The notes under the pieces were generated by a model. The model was given only the letters and a program-made list of their open reading frames with translations, was not told the DNA's origin and searched no databases. A DNA stretch of 24,402 nucleotides from Methanosarcinaceae archaeon (GTDB lineage: Archaea > Halobacteriota > Methanosarcinia > Methanosarcinales > Methanosarcinaceae): assembly GCA_020793555.1 (NCBI GenBank), contig DQIO01000325.1:1-24402 (forward strand). The letters run 5' to 3'. Below are positions 8,168-16,531 of the stretch, one piece after another (position 1 is the stretch's first letter; each line of letters begins with the position of its first letter). Position numbers and translations under genes: made by a program.

Positions 8168-8305
8168 ATGGGCTACAAATGCACTCGATGCAAGCGAGAT
8201 GTCGAGATAGATTATGAGTACACTGGAATTCGATGTCCATATTGTGGACATCGGATTATCGTAAAAGAGCGACCAACCTCAATAAAACCTGTCAAGGCAG
8301 AGTAA
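8168..8305 (+). CDS. rpoP: RNA polymerase subunit P (Rpb12/RpoP homologue)
   Basis: The 45-residue protein reads [14 protein letters not shown] near the N-terminus, followed by [16 protein letters not shown]. This is the C4 zinc ribbon (C5, C8, C23, C26) of the archaeal polymerase subunit P, corresponding to eukaryotic Rpb12. It helps open-complex formation and assembly of the D/L/N/P platform. The start at ATG 8168 follows AGGT. The gene sits between L37Ae and the Brix gene, as is typical. Confidence 0.93.
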   Translation: MGYKCTRCKRDVEIDYEYTGIRCPYCGHRIIVKERPTSIKPVKAE

Positions 8306-8310
8306 GAAGT

Positions 8311-8781
8311 ATGTTAATTACTTCTTCTCGCAAACCATCCGATAGAACTCGCACTTTGTGCAAACACTTAGCTACCTTTTTTAATTGCGAGTACATAAAC
8401 CGAGGAAAAATGGGCATGGGCGAGGTGCTTAACCTTGCACATGACACTCCCCTTTTAATTGCGGGAGAATTTCACGGAAATCCGGGAAGTCTTGCGATAT
8501 ATGATGGCAATGGTCTTTGTTTGCTGTCAATTCACATGACGTTTTCCCATCCTGAAAATTTAAAATTCTCAAAACTGAAGTTAGTTGAACCTGTTATTGT
8601 AGGTAGTGGTAAATCTAAACTTGCCAATGCAATAGCAAGCAACCTTTCATTACAACTTGTAAATGATTCATCCAATCCACGTTGTGTCATAGTCAATGAT
8701 GGTATAATAGATTTTATTGATTCCGGCAAACTTCTTTTCAAGATTAAGGTAAAAAGTCTAAAATTGGATTTTTTGGAGTGA
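8311..8781 (+). CDS. Brix-domain ribosome biogenesis protein (Imp4-like)
   Basis: The 156-residue protein starts MLITSSRKPSDRTRTLCKHL, the hallmark of archaeal single Brix-domain proteins. It contains NRGKMGMGEVLNLA and the conserved LLIAGEFHGNPGSLAIYD segment (about 47-64). Brix/Imp4 proteins bind pre-rRNA during ribosome assembly. ATG 8311 lies six bases after the rpoP stop. An upstream extension of the frame overlaps rpoP in another frame and is rejected. The stop overlaps the GGAGTGA ribosome binding site of pcc1. Confidence 0.88.
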   Translation: MLITSSRKPSDRTRTLCKHLATFFNCEYINRGKMGMGEVLNLAHDTPLLIAGEFHGNPGSLAIYDGNGLCLLSIHMTFSHPENLKFSKLKLVEPVIVGSGKSKLANAIASNLSLQLVNDSSNPRCVIVNDGIIDFIDSGKLLFKIKVKSLKLDFLE

Positions 8782-8786
8782 ATAAA

Positions 8787-9047
8787 TTGAAGTTCAAGGC
8801 CGAATTTGTTTTTGAAACGGATGATGCAGGCTCGATCTACGAAGCAGTATTACCGGAACTTGAAACTCCTGTGTCTGATCGGTCAATTATTGGAATGAAA
8901 GTCAATGATTCAAATCTGGTTCTAAGTGTTGAGACAGAGGATGTAGTGTCCATGCGTTCAGCCTTGAATACGTGGTTACGTCTCATACAGATTGCAAATG
9001 AGGTTTCTCAGACCACGAACAATGCGTTTGGTTTTGATGAGGATTGA
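8787..9047 (+). CDS. pcc1: KEOPS complex subunit Pcc1
   Basis: The 86-residue protein starts KFKAEFVFETDDAGSIYEAVLPE and has the Pcc1 pattern R(S/A)(I/L) followed by a strand-helix core and S(M)RSALNTWLRLI. Pcc1 is the dimerisation subunit of KEOPS, which makes the universal tRNA modification t6A with Kae1, Bud32 and Cgi121. TTG 8787 is preferred because GGAGTG at 8775-8780 lies six bases upstream; GTG 8778 would overlap that site. Prefoldin beta, which commonly follows in Euryarchaeota, is missing here. Confidence 0.85.
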   Translation: MKFKAEFVFETDDAGSIYEAVLPELETPVSDRSIIGMKVNDSNLVLSVETEDVVSMRSALNTWLRLIQIANEVSQTTNNAFGFDED

Positions 9048-9187
9048 ACTTCATGTTTTTTGTGAATATTTTTTGAGTACTTCAACATGGTGTCGTTTTT
9101 GGCACCAAGTTCTCCGACTTGGGATTCACCTCCAATCACCATTTGTCCCCCGGCCGTATTGGCAAAAACCACCATTGTTTTGAGCAT
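9008..9187 (-). pseudogene. Fragment of an AlbA_2 / Schlafen-like ATP-binding protein
   Basis: On the minus strand a 59-codon frame begins at ATG 9187 and reads LKTMVVFANTAGGQMVIG, followed by roughly 30 related residues. This matches the core of the AlbA_2 domain (typical form ...K(T/A)(I/V)xAFANTxGGxIxIGV...), found in prokaryotic regulators and defence-linked proteins of 400-500 residues. Only one domain segment survives, and neither the upstream E/K-rich segment nor the helix-turn-helix part is visible. Its last 40 bases run over the pcc1 3' end on the other strand and are probably read-through. It is a gene relic, not a functional protein. Confidence 0.6.
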
Positions 9188-9245
9188 GTTTTTGGATATT
9201 GAATGAAATATTGGATATTTACAATATATTCAAGCTTAATAATAA

Positions 9246-9256
9246 GATATATATGG
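9246..9256 (+). promoter_or_regulatory. TATA box of the histone gene
   Basis: GATATATATGG in an AT-rich region. It predicts a transcript start near 9277 and a leader of about 48 bases that includes GGAGG at 9312-9316. Confidence 0.5.
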
Positions 9257-9324
9257 TTCTTTGTACAATTAAAGAACTAATCTTTCTTTAATTATGAATT
9301 TAGGATTATATGGAGGAAATATCG

Positions 9325-9531
9325 ATGACAATAATACCATACGCACCCGTTGAGCGTCTAATAAGAAGTGCAGGCGCAAAAAGAGTCAGTGAGACCGCAG
9401 GAGTTGCACTTGCGGAGATTTTAGAACAATACGGTCTCGAAATCGCAGAAGAAGCAGTTGTATTGACAAAACACGCTAAAAGAAAAACTGTAAAAGCAGA
9501 AGATATAAAATTAGCAATGGAAAGGTTGTGA
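9325..9531 (+). CDS. Archaeal histone (HMf family)
   Basis: The 68-residue single histone fold shows IPYAPVERLIRSAGAKRVSETAGVALAEILE, then the long central helix and the C-terminal TKHAKRKTVKAEDIKLAMERL. These match HMfA/HMfB residues for dimerisation and DNA binding (the RVS and KRKTVKAEDI loops). It wraps DNA as dimers or longer polymers. ATG 9325 is chosen because GGAGG at 9312-9316 is eight bases upstream; ATG 9310 overlaps that site and would add five non-family residues. It is a single-gene unit with its own promoter and terminator. Confidence 0.95.
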   Translation: MTIIPYAPVERLIRSAGAKRVSETAGVALAEILEQYGLEIAEEAVVLTKHAKRKTVKAEDIKLAMERL

Positions 9532-9559
9532 ATTTGGTTCACAACATTCCATTTTTATT
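9525..9559 (+). terminator. Hairpin terminator of the histone gene
   Basis: GTTGTGAA, loop TTTGG, TTCACAAC: a perfect 8-bp stem, with a T-rich tract (ATTTTTATT) nine bases downstream. The stop codon TGA (9529-9531) is inside the left arm, so the hairpin begins within the coding region. Confidence 0.65.
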
Positions 9560-9573
9560 AAAAAAAGATTAAT

Positions 9574-9822
9574 TTACACAGCCGCAATCTCTACGATAGA
9601 AAGAGATTCAACCGGACAGCTGCGAACACATGAACCGCATGCGATGCAGATTTCCTCATCAACTGCTGCACTTCCGTTACGGACTCTAATCGCTAATTTT
9701 GCAGTGTCATGATCAAAATCATCCTTTTTCTCAAGTTTTGTGTTTATTGGACATACTGAATCGCAAATTCCACACCCTGTGCACTTGTCAGATTGTACTA
9801 TTTTCTTGTTTGCCTTAGCCAT
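9574..9822 (-). CDS. Two-cluster ferredoxin (FwdG-like)
   Basis: The 82-residue protein has two [4Fe-4S] motifs: CTGCGICDSVCPIN and CIACGSCVRSCPVES, separated by about 36 residues that include a charged loop (KLEKKDDFDHD) and VRNGSAAVDEE. Spacing and the CPIN/CPVE endings resemble FwdG, the two-cluster subunit of formylmethanofuran dehydrogenase, and other methanogen ferredoxins. ATG 9822 has GAGG about eight bases upstream; a seven-residue longer frame is less likely. The gene is alone, convergent with the histone gene. It is a low-potential electron carrier; partner unknown. A different FwdG is encoded at 21861. Confidence 0.75.
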   Translation of the reverse strand: MAKANKKIVQSDKCTGCGICDSVCPINTKLEKKDDFDHDTAKLAIRVRNGSAAVDEEICIACGSCVRSCPVESLSIVEIAAV

Positions 9823-9913
9823 GTTAAATTCCTCAAATATCAAATTGTAGAATATTAATGTATTCTTACTCTTATTACATTACCTAATATGAACGTTTCG
9901 AATTGGTTTTGAT

Positions 9914-10420
9914 TTATAGCACCAAGTCCATAATACTAATTCCGCTAAGTGTTATGGCGGTTACGATAAAGCCCGCAATCGCAACCCCTGCCGAGATTGC
10001 TAAAAGGGCATGCGGAAACTTAATGCCGAATACAAATGCTGCGGCACACCCTGTCCATGCACCTGTTACAGGTAGTGGGATCGCTACAAATATTGTGAGT
10101 GCAAAAGTACCGTATCGTTCAAATCTTTCTGAATGCATGTGGTGGGTTCTTGTGAACAGCCATGAAAAAAACATGTCTCCTATCTTAAAACGGCGAAGGT
10201 ATGTGGACACCGGATCAAGAAACAGGAGTAATGGAATTACTGGCAGCATATTTCCAATGACTGCAAGAATATATGCAGTGACTGGATCCATACCATAAAT
10301 CCCGATAGCTATTGGGATTGCACCCCTTAATTCTATAATTGGGACGGCGCTTAATAGAATGGTCGCAAGCCAGTGTGGCACTAATCCAAAAAGTTCGATA
10401 AATTGCTCTTCAAAAGGCAT
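9914..10420 (-). CDS. Small multidrug-export family membrane protein (COG2426)
   Basis: The 168-residue hydrophobic protein contains the family motif PIIELRGAIPIAIGIYGMDP (about 27-46), then four to five membrane segments, including AYILAVIGNMLPVIPLLLFL and a glycine-rich FALTIFVAIPLPVTGAWTGCAAAFVFG. This is the Sm_multidrug_ex (PF06695) pattern. The family name comes from an early drug-export claim; the substrate is uncertain, and a small-ion or phospholipid role is also possible. It starts at ATG 10420, two bases after the rfcS stop, with GGAG upstream, so it is co-transcribed with rfcS. Confidence 0.8.
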   Translation of the reverse strand: MPFEEQFIELFGLVPHWLATILLSAVPIIELRGAIPIAIGIYGMDPVTAYILAVIGNMLPVIPLLLFLDPVSTYLRRFKIGDMFFSWLFTRTHHMHSERFERYGTFALTIFVAIPLPVTGAWTGCAAAFVFGIKFPHALLAISAGVAIAGFIVTAITLSGISIMDLVL

Positions 10421-10422
10421 TT

Positions 10423-11409
10423 TTACTCCGATCTCAGCGCGAAATGAGCTAGGAGTGCTTCAAGTTGTATTTTCTCGTTTGCACCTTCGGTAAGCCTGAA
10501 ATCAATCTCACCAATAACATCAATGAGTTCTACCATGAGTTTATCGGGCAGATCAAGTTCAAACATTGCCCTATATATTTGACCAACGATATCCTCGCCA
10601 GATAATCCTTGCTCAAGGACAAGCACATTAAGTTTTTTTCGCGCAGCCGTGAAATTGCCGGAAAGTGCTGTCTGTATGAGGTCAGTGATCTCTTCCGGGT
10701 GAGCAGTTGTGGTTATCCGGTAGATCATGTCCTTGTGTATGGTGGAATCAATAAGTGCTGCAGCCTGCAATGAATTGATGGCTTTTCGCATATCTCCCTG
10801 GGCTACATATGCGATCGCTTCGATACCATCGTCGGCGACCTTCAATCCTTCGATCTTTGCTATATAGCGTATTCTTTCTGATACTGAATCATCCGATAGT
10901 GGGCGAAACCTGTACACTGCGCATCTGGATTGTATGGGTTCGATAATCTTTGATGAGTAGTTGCACGATAATATGAAGCGGCAGTTGTTGGTGTAGCGTT
11001 CCATGGTTCTTCTAAGCGCAGATTGTGCGTCTTGTGTTAGCGCATCGGCTTCATCGAGGAATATGATCTTAAAATCCGCGCCTCCGATTGGTGATGTTTT
11101 TGCGAAGTTCTTGATCTTGTTCCTTACAACATCTATTCCGCGCTCGTCAGATGCATTGAGTTCTGTGAAATTCTCGTTCCATCCATCCTTGAAGAGTTCC
11201 CGTGCAATCGAAACTGCAGTCGCGGTCTTGCCAACACCGGGTGGTCCTGAAAAAAGCAGGTGTGGAAGATTTCTTGCGATAATATATGATTTGAGACGCT
11301 CAATCGCTTCTTTTTGCCCAACGACATCATCAAGTTCGATAGGTCTGTATTTCTCGATCCATATTTCTTCTTTTATTGTGAACCCTCCGCTTATTATGGA
11401 TATTTCCAT
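10423..11409 (-). CDS. rfcS: Replication factor C small subunit
   Basis: The clamp-loader AAA+ ATPase opens the PCNA ring and loads it on primer-template DNA. Seen here: [10 protein letters not shown] (14-23), Walker A GPPGVGKT (55-62), Walker [11 protein letters not shown] (115-124) and the SRC motif with the arginine finger (161-163). The 328 residues from ATG 11409 exceed the family norm by about eleven. A TATA-like CTTATACAA is centred 26 bases before that ATG, so the transcript could begin at it (leaderless). A strong internal GGAGGG at 11383-11388 lies six bases before an ATA codon (11374-11376), which would give the usual [12 protein letters not shown] start. Both starts are in frame. 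The large RFC subunit is not in the window. Confidence 0.93.
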   Translation of the reverse strand: MEISIISGGFTIKEEIWIEKYRPIELDDVVGQKEAIERLKSYIIARNLPHLLFSGPPGVGKTATAVSIARELFKDGWNENFTELNASDERGIDVVRNKIKNFAKTSPIGGADFKIIFLDEADALTQDAQSALRRTMERYTNNCRFILSCNYSSKIIEPIQSRCAVYRFRPLSDDSVSERIRYIAKIEGLKVADDGIEAIAYVAQGDMRKAINSLQAAALIDSTIHKDMIYRITTTAHPEEITDLIQTALSGNFTAARKKLNVLVLEQGLSGEDIVGQIYRAMFELDLPDKLMVELIDVIGEIDFRLTEGANEKIQLEALLAHFALRSE

Positions 11410-11430
11410 AAGTTATTGCGTTTTTATTGA

Positions 11431-11439
11431 TTGTATAAG
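11431..11439 (-). promoter_or_regulatory. TATA box of rfcS
   Basis: On the minus strand CTTATACAA, centred about 26 bases upstream of the ATG at 11409. The predicted transcription start coincides with the start codon, so the message would have no leader. Confidence 0.45.
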
Positions 11440-11474
11440 TAATGCAAATGTTGTTTTTTAACCTTTCGTAAGTT

Positions 11475-11790
11475 TGCTGTGTTGATATACCACTTGACAA
11501 GGATTCATGCATCGATTGCGGCAAGTGTGCAAAGTCATACCAACTTGAAATTTACCCAATAAAAAATATTCAGAGTTGGGGATGTAGAAACTGAGCACGA
11601 AATTGAATTTCCCAAGACTCTCGAAGATATGACTTTTGAGAATATGTGTCGTAAGACATTGAAATCGGCATGCATGGAATATAACATCTCACTGGATAAA
11701 CTGATCGTCGAATTAGAGCTTCCAAAAGATATTGACCCACAGACTCGGCTTAGTGATTTATCACTGGAGCTGGATAAATGGCGGAAATGA
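11475..11790 (+). pseudogene. Decayed iron-sulfur protein, C-terminal part
   Basis: Plus-strand translation gives CCVDIPLDKDSCIDCGKCAK and SYQLEIYPIKNIQ in one frame (11475-11571). It then shifts frame near 11571-11580 into a long segment ending at TGA 11790 with DMTFENMCRKTLKSACMEYN and LDKLIVELELPKDIDPQTRL. The first part looks like a ferredoxin motif (CxxCxxC) in which the expected fourth cysteine and proline are replaced (AKSYQ). The second part resembles the LPxDIDPxTRLxxL helical tail I associate with iron-sulfur or cytochrome-type membrane proteins. A frameshift and a missing 5' part mark it as a relic. The next overlapping frame (MAEMIEEAVIKMKQE, ATG 11778) is too short to judge. Confidence 0.6.
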
Positions 11791-11918
11791 TCGAGGAAGC
11801 CGTAATAAAGATGAAGCAAGAATAGTTAATCATTTTAAAATTGTATTTGTATTGTGAAGAATACATATCCTTTTTTTGTAACTATTCAGCCAACAATAAT
11901 AATGTAAAATAATGTAAA

Positions 11919-11941
11919 GTTGTATGCAGAATGCATACAAC
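11919..11941 (-). terminator. Perfect hairpin beyond argG
   Basis: GTTGTATGCA, loop GAA, TGCATACAAC: a perfect 10-bp stem with 3-base loop, 22 bases past the argG stop in its reading direction. On the minus strand it is followed by TTTACATTATTTT. It is a likely terminator for argG. A further half-site (GCATACAA, 11943-11950) lies on its argG side. Confidence 0.55.
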
Positions 11942-11963
11942 AGCATACAATTATTACCTTTTT

Positions 11964-13145
11964 TTACTTTTCAACAAAACGCTTGTATAACCTTGCCTGG
12001 AATCCATGATATTTAGCAAAGCCTTCAGCATCTTTTTGATCAATGGATACGCCATCGAATGAGACAAGTTCCTCTGAATAAAGAGCATACGGCGATGTGC
12101 GCGCAAGTATGATAACGCTGCCTTTGTATAATTTAACTGTTACACTACCAGCCACACGCTCCTGCGTATGATCGATAAATGCATTAAGATCAGCATATAG
12201 CGGCTCATCCACAAGCCCAAAATATGCAAGTTCCGACCACTGCGCATCAACCATTGCCTTAAACTTCAGTTCGGCGCGGGTGAGTACCAATTTCTCCAGA
12301 TCCCTATGAGCAGTCAACAGAACGGTTGCGGCAGGATGCTCATAATTTTCACGTGCTTTTAGCCCAAGCACACGATCTTCAATCATGTCAGTACGTCCAA
12401 CCCCATGAGAACCTGCGATAGTGTTAAGCTTCTCGATCAACTCAACGCCGCCAAGTTTATCACCATCAAGTGACACCGGCACACCATTCTCAAACCCGAT
12501 CACCAATATCTGTGCATCGGGTGCATTTTCTGGAGACGTGGTCCATTCATATATTTCCTCAGGAGGAATATACCCCGGATCTTCAAGTTTGCCACCTTCG
12601 ATACTCCGGCTCCAAATATTTTCATCCACACTCCATGGTTTAGCTGTTGTCACAGACACAGGAATACCATGATCCTTGGCATATTGGATCTCCCATTCAC
12701 GAGTCAAGTTCATATCCCGCATAGGTGCAAATACATCCATATCCGTAAGCCTGAACACTGCCTCGAAACGAAGTTGATCATTGCCTTTTCCGGTACACCC
12801 ATGCGCAAGCGCACTTGCACCTTCTTTTTCTGCAATTTCGACAACTTTTTTGGCAATCAGCGGACGTGCAATGGATGTACCCATAACATAACCTTCATAA
12901 TCACCATTTGCCTTGATAAGCGGAAAGATATAATCCCGCACAAATTCATCCCGAACATCCAGAGTATAATGCAGATCGCTTATTTTTTTGGCTTTCAATT
13001 CTGCTTCCTCTACATCCTCGCGCGGTTGTCCCACGTCCACTGCAACCGTTATGACCTCATCACAGCCATACTCTTCCTTTAGAATTGGGATACACACTGA
13101 TGTATCCAATCCACCTGAATACGCCAACACTACCTTCTTTGACAT
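11964..13145 (-). CDS. argG: Argininosuccinate synthase
   Basis: The 393-residue protein joins citrulline and aspartate with ATP to form argininosuccinate in arginine synthesis. It begins with the N-type pyrophosphatase motif [16 protein letters not shown] (5-20). It also shows [15 protein letters not shown] (85-99), [15 protein letters not shown] (about 112-126) and the C-terminal [12 protein letters not shown] segment. ATG 13145 follows AAAGGAAA. It is a single-gene unit: argH is not adjacent. A 13-bp palindrome lies 32-44 bases upstream of the ATG and may be a regulator site. Confidence 0.96.
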   Translation of the reverse strand: MSKKVVLAYSGGLDTSVCIPILKEEYGCDEVITVAVDVGQPREDVEEAELKAKKISDLHYTLDVRDEFVRDYIFPLIKANGDYEGYVMGTSIARPLIAKKVVEIAEKEGASALAHGCTGKGNDQLRFEAVFRLTDMDVFAPMRDMNLTREWEIQYAKDHGIPVSVTTAKPWSVDENIWSRSIEGGKLEDPGYIPPEEIYEWTTSPENAPDAQILVIGFENGVPVSLDGDKLGGVELIEKLNTIAGSHGVGRTDMIEDRVLGLKARENYEHPAATVLLTAHRDLEKLVLTRAELKFKAMVDAQWSELAYFGLVDEPLYADLNAFIDHTQERVAGSVTVKLYKGSVIILARTSPYALYSEELVSFDGVSIDQKDAEGFAKYHGFQARLYKRFVEK

Positions 13146-13176
13146 GATATTATTTCCTTTAATAATTTGTATGAAT

Positions 13177-13189
13177 TGTTATGATAACA
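13177..13189. promoter_or_regulatory. Possible operator upstream of argG
   Basis: TGTTAT-G-ATAACA, a perfect 6-bp inverted repeat with a one-base centre, in the argG leader or promoter. Size and placement suit a repressor site. The regulator is unknown. Confidence 0.35.
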
Positions 13190-13460
13190 GGTATTTTGGA
13201 ATACAGCAAGTTGAAGATCTATCATCTATACAACCATATTGCCACATCCATAAACCTGCACATGCATGTTATGAATAGACTATAAGCATTGCGATGAATT
13301 GATAAAATATTGTAAAATATAGGGTTAATGGTACATATCATCATGAAATATATAATATAATAAATACTATTTGTAATCGATATTATACATTATATTCCAT
13401 AAGTCATGATCAACAATCCACGCCCACATTCGTACCCCACTAATTATAAACTACTTAGGA
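13190..13460. other. AT-rich intergenic stretch upstream of argG
   Basis: The region from 13146 to 13460 holds no gene I can support. It contains the argG promoter side and the tail of the beta-propeller gene transcript. There are many near-repeats of TATAAT/ATAATA type around 13330-13400, but no RNA gene, no strong hairpin and no repeat of the element ends. Confidence 0.4.
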
Positions 13461-14531
13461 TTACAAACTCCTTATGACAAGTTTCACAATAATAACGATC
13501 AATAAAATAGAACCTAAGATCAGTCCGACAATCACTAATGTCGAATTGCCCTTCAATATCTCTTCAAGTGTACCACTATCCTCTGGCACATCGACGTCCA
13601 CCTCATCAGATAAAGAATATTCAATCGGCAAGTCCGCATTTCCAAGAGACATAACCCAAATGTTGTAATCCCCACCTTCATTTGAAGCATACGCGACCCG
13701 TTCACCATCGGGAGACCACGCAGGATATTTCTGAACAGACTCGTCAAAGGTTAGTTGCAAAGCCCCTGTGCCATTTGAATTTATTAACCAAATATCAAAA
13801 TTTCCACTTCTATCCGATGCAAACACGATCTTGGAACCATCCGGACTAAAGTCAGGTTCAATGTTAGTATAATCATCATTAGTCAACTGGTGAGCACGAA
13901 TCCCCCCGCGATCAATTACCCACAGATCATCTTCCGAAGAATATACAATATGTTCACCATCAGAACTCCATGCAGGTGCCCAGTCATCCACTGGAGAATC
14001 TGTAAGCCGCACATTGTTCGAACCATCCATATCCATGGTCCAAATATCATAATTTCCAGAAAGCTTTGAGATATATGCAACAGTAGTCCCGTCAGGATTC
14101 ACAACAGGTGCCCGAGTATCCGCATTCTTTGTTAATTGAACTCTATTAGAACCATCCGAATCAATTACATGGATACTGTCAAATTTAGAATAAATAGGAC
14201 TCACATATTCTGAAGCAAAATATATCTTTGCGCCATCATTAGTAAAACAAGGTTCTCCATCCCAGATGATACTATCAAACACCTGTTTTTGATTTGAACC
14301 ATCCGAATCCATCACCCAGATACCTTGGTTAGATGAAAATACAATTTTATCCCCATCGGGACTCCAAGCCGGCATATTTTGATTAACACCGGTTGTTATT
14401 TGCATATTTTCTTCAACAAATACTGCACCTGCCACAAAAGACAAGAGCATAATAACTGATAGTGAAGTGAAAATAAAATTCAAAATATACATATTAATAG
14501 AGTTTTGTTTTGATAACATCACTATGTACAT
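13461..14531 (-). CDS. Membrane-anchored TolB-type beta-propeller protein
   Basis: The 356-residue protein has an N-terminal hydrophobic segment (about 16-38, [21 protein letters not shown]), six PD40/TolB-like blades and a C-terminal membrane helix (about 329-353) ending in a basic stretch. Each blade carries a (A/E)P-(X)-(S/N)PDG-(X)-(I/V)-(X)-(F/Y)-S pattern followed by (I/D)WxMDxDGSN(X)xLT. The layout predicts an extracytoplasmic propeller held by the C-terminal anchor, with a short charged linker (DVDVPEDSG). The ligand is unknown; related proteins scaffold surface complexes. The start is uncertain: ATG 14531 overlaps the gatE end, and ATG 14519 is possible. It follows gatE and is probably co-transcribed with it. 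Confidence 0.8.
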   Translation of the reverse strand: MYIVMLSKQNSINMYILNFIFTSLSVIMLLSFVAGAVFVEENMQITTGVNQNMPAWSPDGDKIVFSSNQGIWVMDSDGSNQKQVFDSIIWDGEPCFTNDGAKIYFASEYVSPIYSKFDSIHVIDSDGSNRVQLTKNADTRAPVVNPDGTTVAYISKLSGNYDIWTMDMDGSNNVRLTDSPVDDWAPAWSSDGEHIVYSSEDDLWVIDRGGIRAHQLTNDDYTNIEPDFSPDGSKIVFASDRSGNFDIWLINSNGTGALQLTFDESVQKYPAWSPDGERVAYASNEGGDYNIWVMSLGNADLPIEYSLSDEVDVDVPEDSGTLEEILKGNSTLVIVGLILGSILLIVIIVKLVIRSL

Positions 14532-16429
14532 GTATCAAGAAACTCTTTAATCTTTTGATTCAAAGTCTGACTTAATACTTTACCATCGACCTTACCCCTA
14601 AACTCCCCCATGACAACCCCCATCAAAGGTCCAACCGCAGCCATACCTTTTTCTTTAACGAAATCCTGCCGATCTTTGACAACCCCCTCAATGAATTCCT
14701 CGATCTGTGCAGTATCGACCCCACCAAGCCCCATGCTGGAAATTGCATCTTCTGCACTCATGGTCGGATCTTCTGCAAATGCCCGCAGTAATTTTTCAAT
14801 ACCTTCTTTTGCGATGCCACCGTTTGAAACAAGATCAAATATTTGTATGAAATGTTCATACATAATATGCTCAACTGCCACACCATCTCGTTTTAGTTCA
14901 GGAATTGTGCCGGTCAATGTACGGACTATCAAAGTGGCACTGATATTTGAATCACCCGCGAAACGTGCGACCAGATCCTCAAACAATGGCAGGTCTTTTG
15001 AATATACGATCTTGTCTGCAAATTCCTTATTCAAACCAAACTCATTTTCGAACCGTTTTGCTCGCTCTGTCAATAGCTCAGGAATTTTGATCGAATCAAA
15101 ATATTCTGCAGATATCTCAACCTGAGGTACATCCGTTTCAGGATACATCCTTGCAGCACCCGGCAGAGGGCGCATATATGCAGTAGTACCATCCGGATGC
15201 GCACGGCGCGTCTCCTCAGGCACAAATTCAAGCGACTCCTTTGCACGAATGATGACAGCCTCCATAGCACCACGCGCACGATTTTCCCTATCAGCAACCA
15301 TGACGACCGAATCGCCATCCTGTGCGCCAACTGCATTACGAAGAGATTCAACTTCCTCCCCAGTTATGCCATAACTTGGAAGTTCATCAGTGTGGAATAT
15401 ACCACCAACACCTGATGTTTTTGCACGATCTGAAAACTCAGTACCAAGTCGTCTACCAGACTGTACTTCCCTGCCGATAAGTCCTTCAAATTTAGGAAGA
15501 AGCACTGCAAGCACCTTTCCTTTCTTGAGTGCTTTTTTGATAACCTTTGATTGCGTATCCTTGAAAACATCTGTAACATCGAATATCTCGTCGCAAACGG
15601 ATGCACCCTTCTGGACAAGTTCATCCATAATCGCAAGAAGATTCACCTGCCGCTCAACCTCATTCTCAACAATCGTCTCGATAAGATCAAGAGCCTGCAC
15701 ACCTTTAGCCTCAACGCGAGCACCCCTTGCTATAGAAATATTGACATCCTGTCTGATAGTACCCAATCCACGCTTAACTTTGCCTGTTGAGCGCAAAAGC
15801 ATCCCAATCTGTTTCGCAGTTTCCTTTGCATGAGCAGGCGATACAATATCCGGCGCAGTTCCGATCTCAACAAGTGGGATCCCAAGACGGTCAAGTGAGT
15901 AATAGACTGAATCACCGACCTCTTCTATCTTCTGGGCAGCCTCTTCTTCCAGGCACAAAACATCCACACCAACATTCCCTTCCGATGTTTCAAGATATCC
16001 GCCATTGCCAAGAAATGCAGTCCTCTGGAACCCGGATGTGTTAGACCCATCAACCACGATCTTTCTCATCATGTGCAATTGGTCAACCGGGTGCATATTA
16101 AAAAGTTTAGTAATGGAGAGTGCAATATCAAGGGCTTCCTTGTTTAACTCACGTGGAGGCTCATCATCGTTCTCAACCAGACAGGTCGTGTCATACGCTT
16201 TGTAGACATATTTTCGATTTACCTTTGTCTGTTCCAATGCCGCGCGGTCAGTTTCACCCATCTCACTCGCAGTTGCCCTCAAATACCTAAAAAACTCAAA
16301 GTTCGACTCATCAGTATCACGTATTTTTGTTGGACTATTACAGAATAATTTCTCTTTTGAATCCAATTGCTGATGAATTTCAAGTCCACATTTCAGCCCA
16401 AGTTCAGCGTAGTCGAATTTTTTGCTCAT
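14522..16429 (-). CDS. gatE: Glu-tRNA(Gln) amidotransferase subunit E
   Basis: The 635-residue protein is the archaea-specific GatE, which with GatD converts Glu-tRNA(Gln) to Gln-tRNA(Gln). It shows [25 protein letters not shown] near the start, [53 protein letters not shown] and the YqeY-like C-terminal domain (last ~150 residues). gatD is not in the window. ATG 16429 is the only good start; GTGAT lies a few bases upstream. A TATA-like AATATAATC about 25 bases upstream suggests a short leader. Its end overlaps the propeller gene start. Confidence 0.96.
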   Translation of the reverse strand: MSKKFDYAELGLKCGLEIHQQLDSKEKLFCNSPTKIRDTDESNFEFFRYLRATASEMGETDRAALEQTKVNRKYVYKAYDTTCLVENDDEPPRELNKEALDIALSITKLFNMHPVDQLHMMRKIVVDGSNTSGFQRTAFLGNGGYLETSEGNVGVDVLCLEEEAAQKIEEVGDSVYYSLDRLGIPLVEIGTAPDIVSPAHAKETAKQIGMLLRSTGKVKRGLGTIRQDVNISIARGARVEAKGVQALDLIETIVENEVERQVNLLAIMDELVQKGASVCDEIFDVTDVFKDTQSKVIKKALKKGKVLAVLLPKFEGLIGREVQSGRRLGTEFSDRAKTSGVGGIFHTDELPSYGITGEEVESLRNAVGAQDGDSVVMVADRENRARGAMEAVIIRAKESLEFVPEETRRAHPDGTTAYMRPLPGAARMYPETDVPQVEISAEYFDSIKIPELLTERAKRFENEFGLNKEFADKIVYSKDLPLFEDLVARFAGDSNISATLIVRTLTGTIPELKRDGVAVEHIMYEHFIQIFDLVSNGGIAKEGIEKLLRAFAEDPTMSAEDAISSMGLGGVDTAQIEEFIEGVVKDRQDFVKEKGMAAVGPLMGVVMGEFRGKVDGKVLSQTLNQKIKEFLDTCT

Positions 16430-16473
16430 TGTAGATCACGTATAATTTGATTATATTTATTTAGTATTCATTA

Positions 16474-16494
16474 AAATGGTTTAGTCAACAAACC
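16474..16494 (-). terminator. Possible terminator after the polyferredoxin gene
   Basis: On the minus strand GGTTT, loop of seven bases, AAACC, followed by ATTTTAA. It lies 37 bases past the stop of the polyferredoxin gene and upstream of gatE. The stem is short. Confidence 0.35.
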
Positions 16495-16531
16495 GCCTGC
16501 GCATGTATAAAGTTATTGATTAATCTGCAAA

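Noticed and set aside
9903..10298. 131-codon plus-strand frame opposite the membrane exporter
   Set aside because: The minus-strand protein has clear membrane segments and family motifs.
11535..11819. 94-codon minus-strand frame between rfcS and argG
   Set aside because: The plus strand carries the recognisable iron-sulfur relic; the minus frame is its shadow.
14610..16205. Several plus-strand frames opposite gatE
   Set aside because: They are shadows of gatE, whose motifs run uninterrupted over 635 residues.
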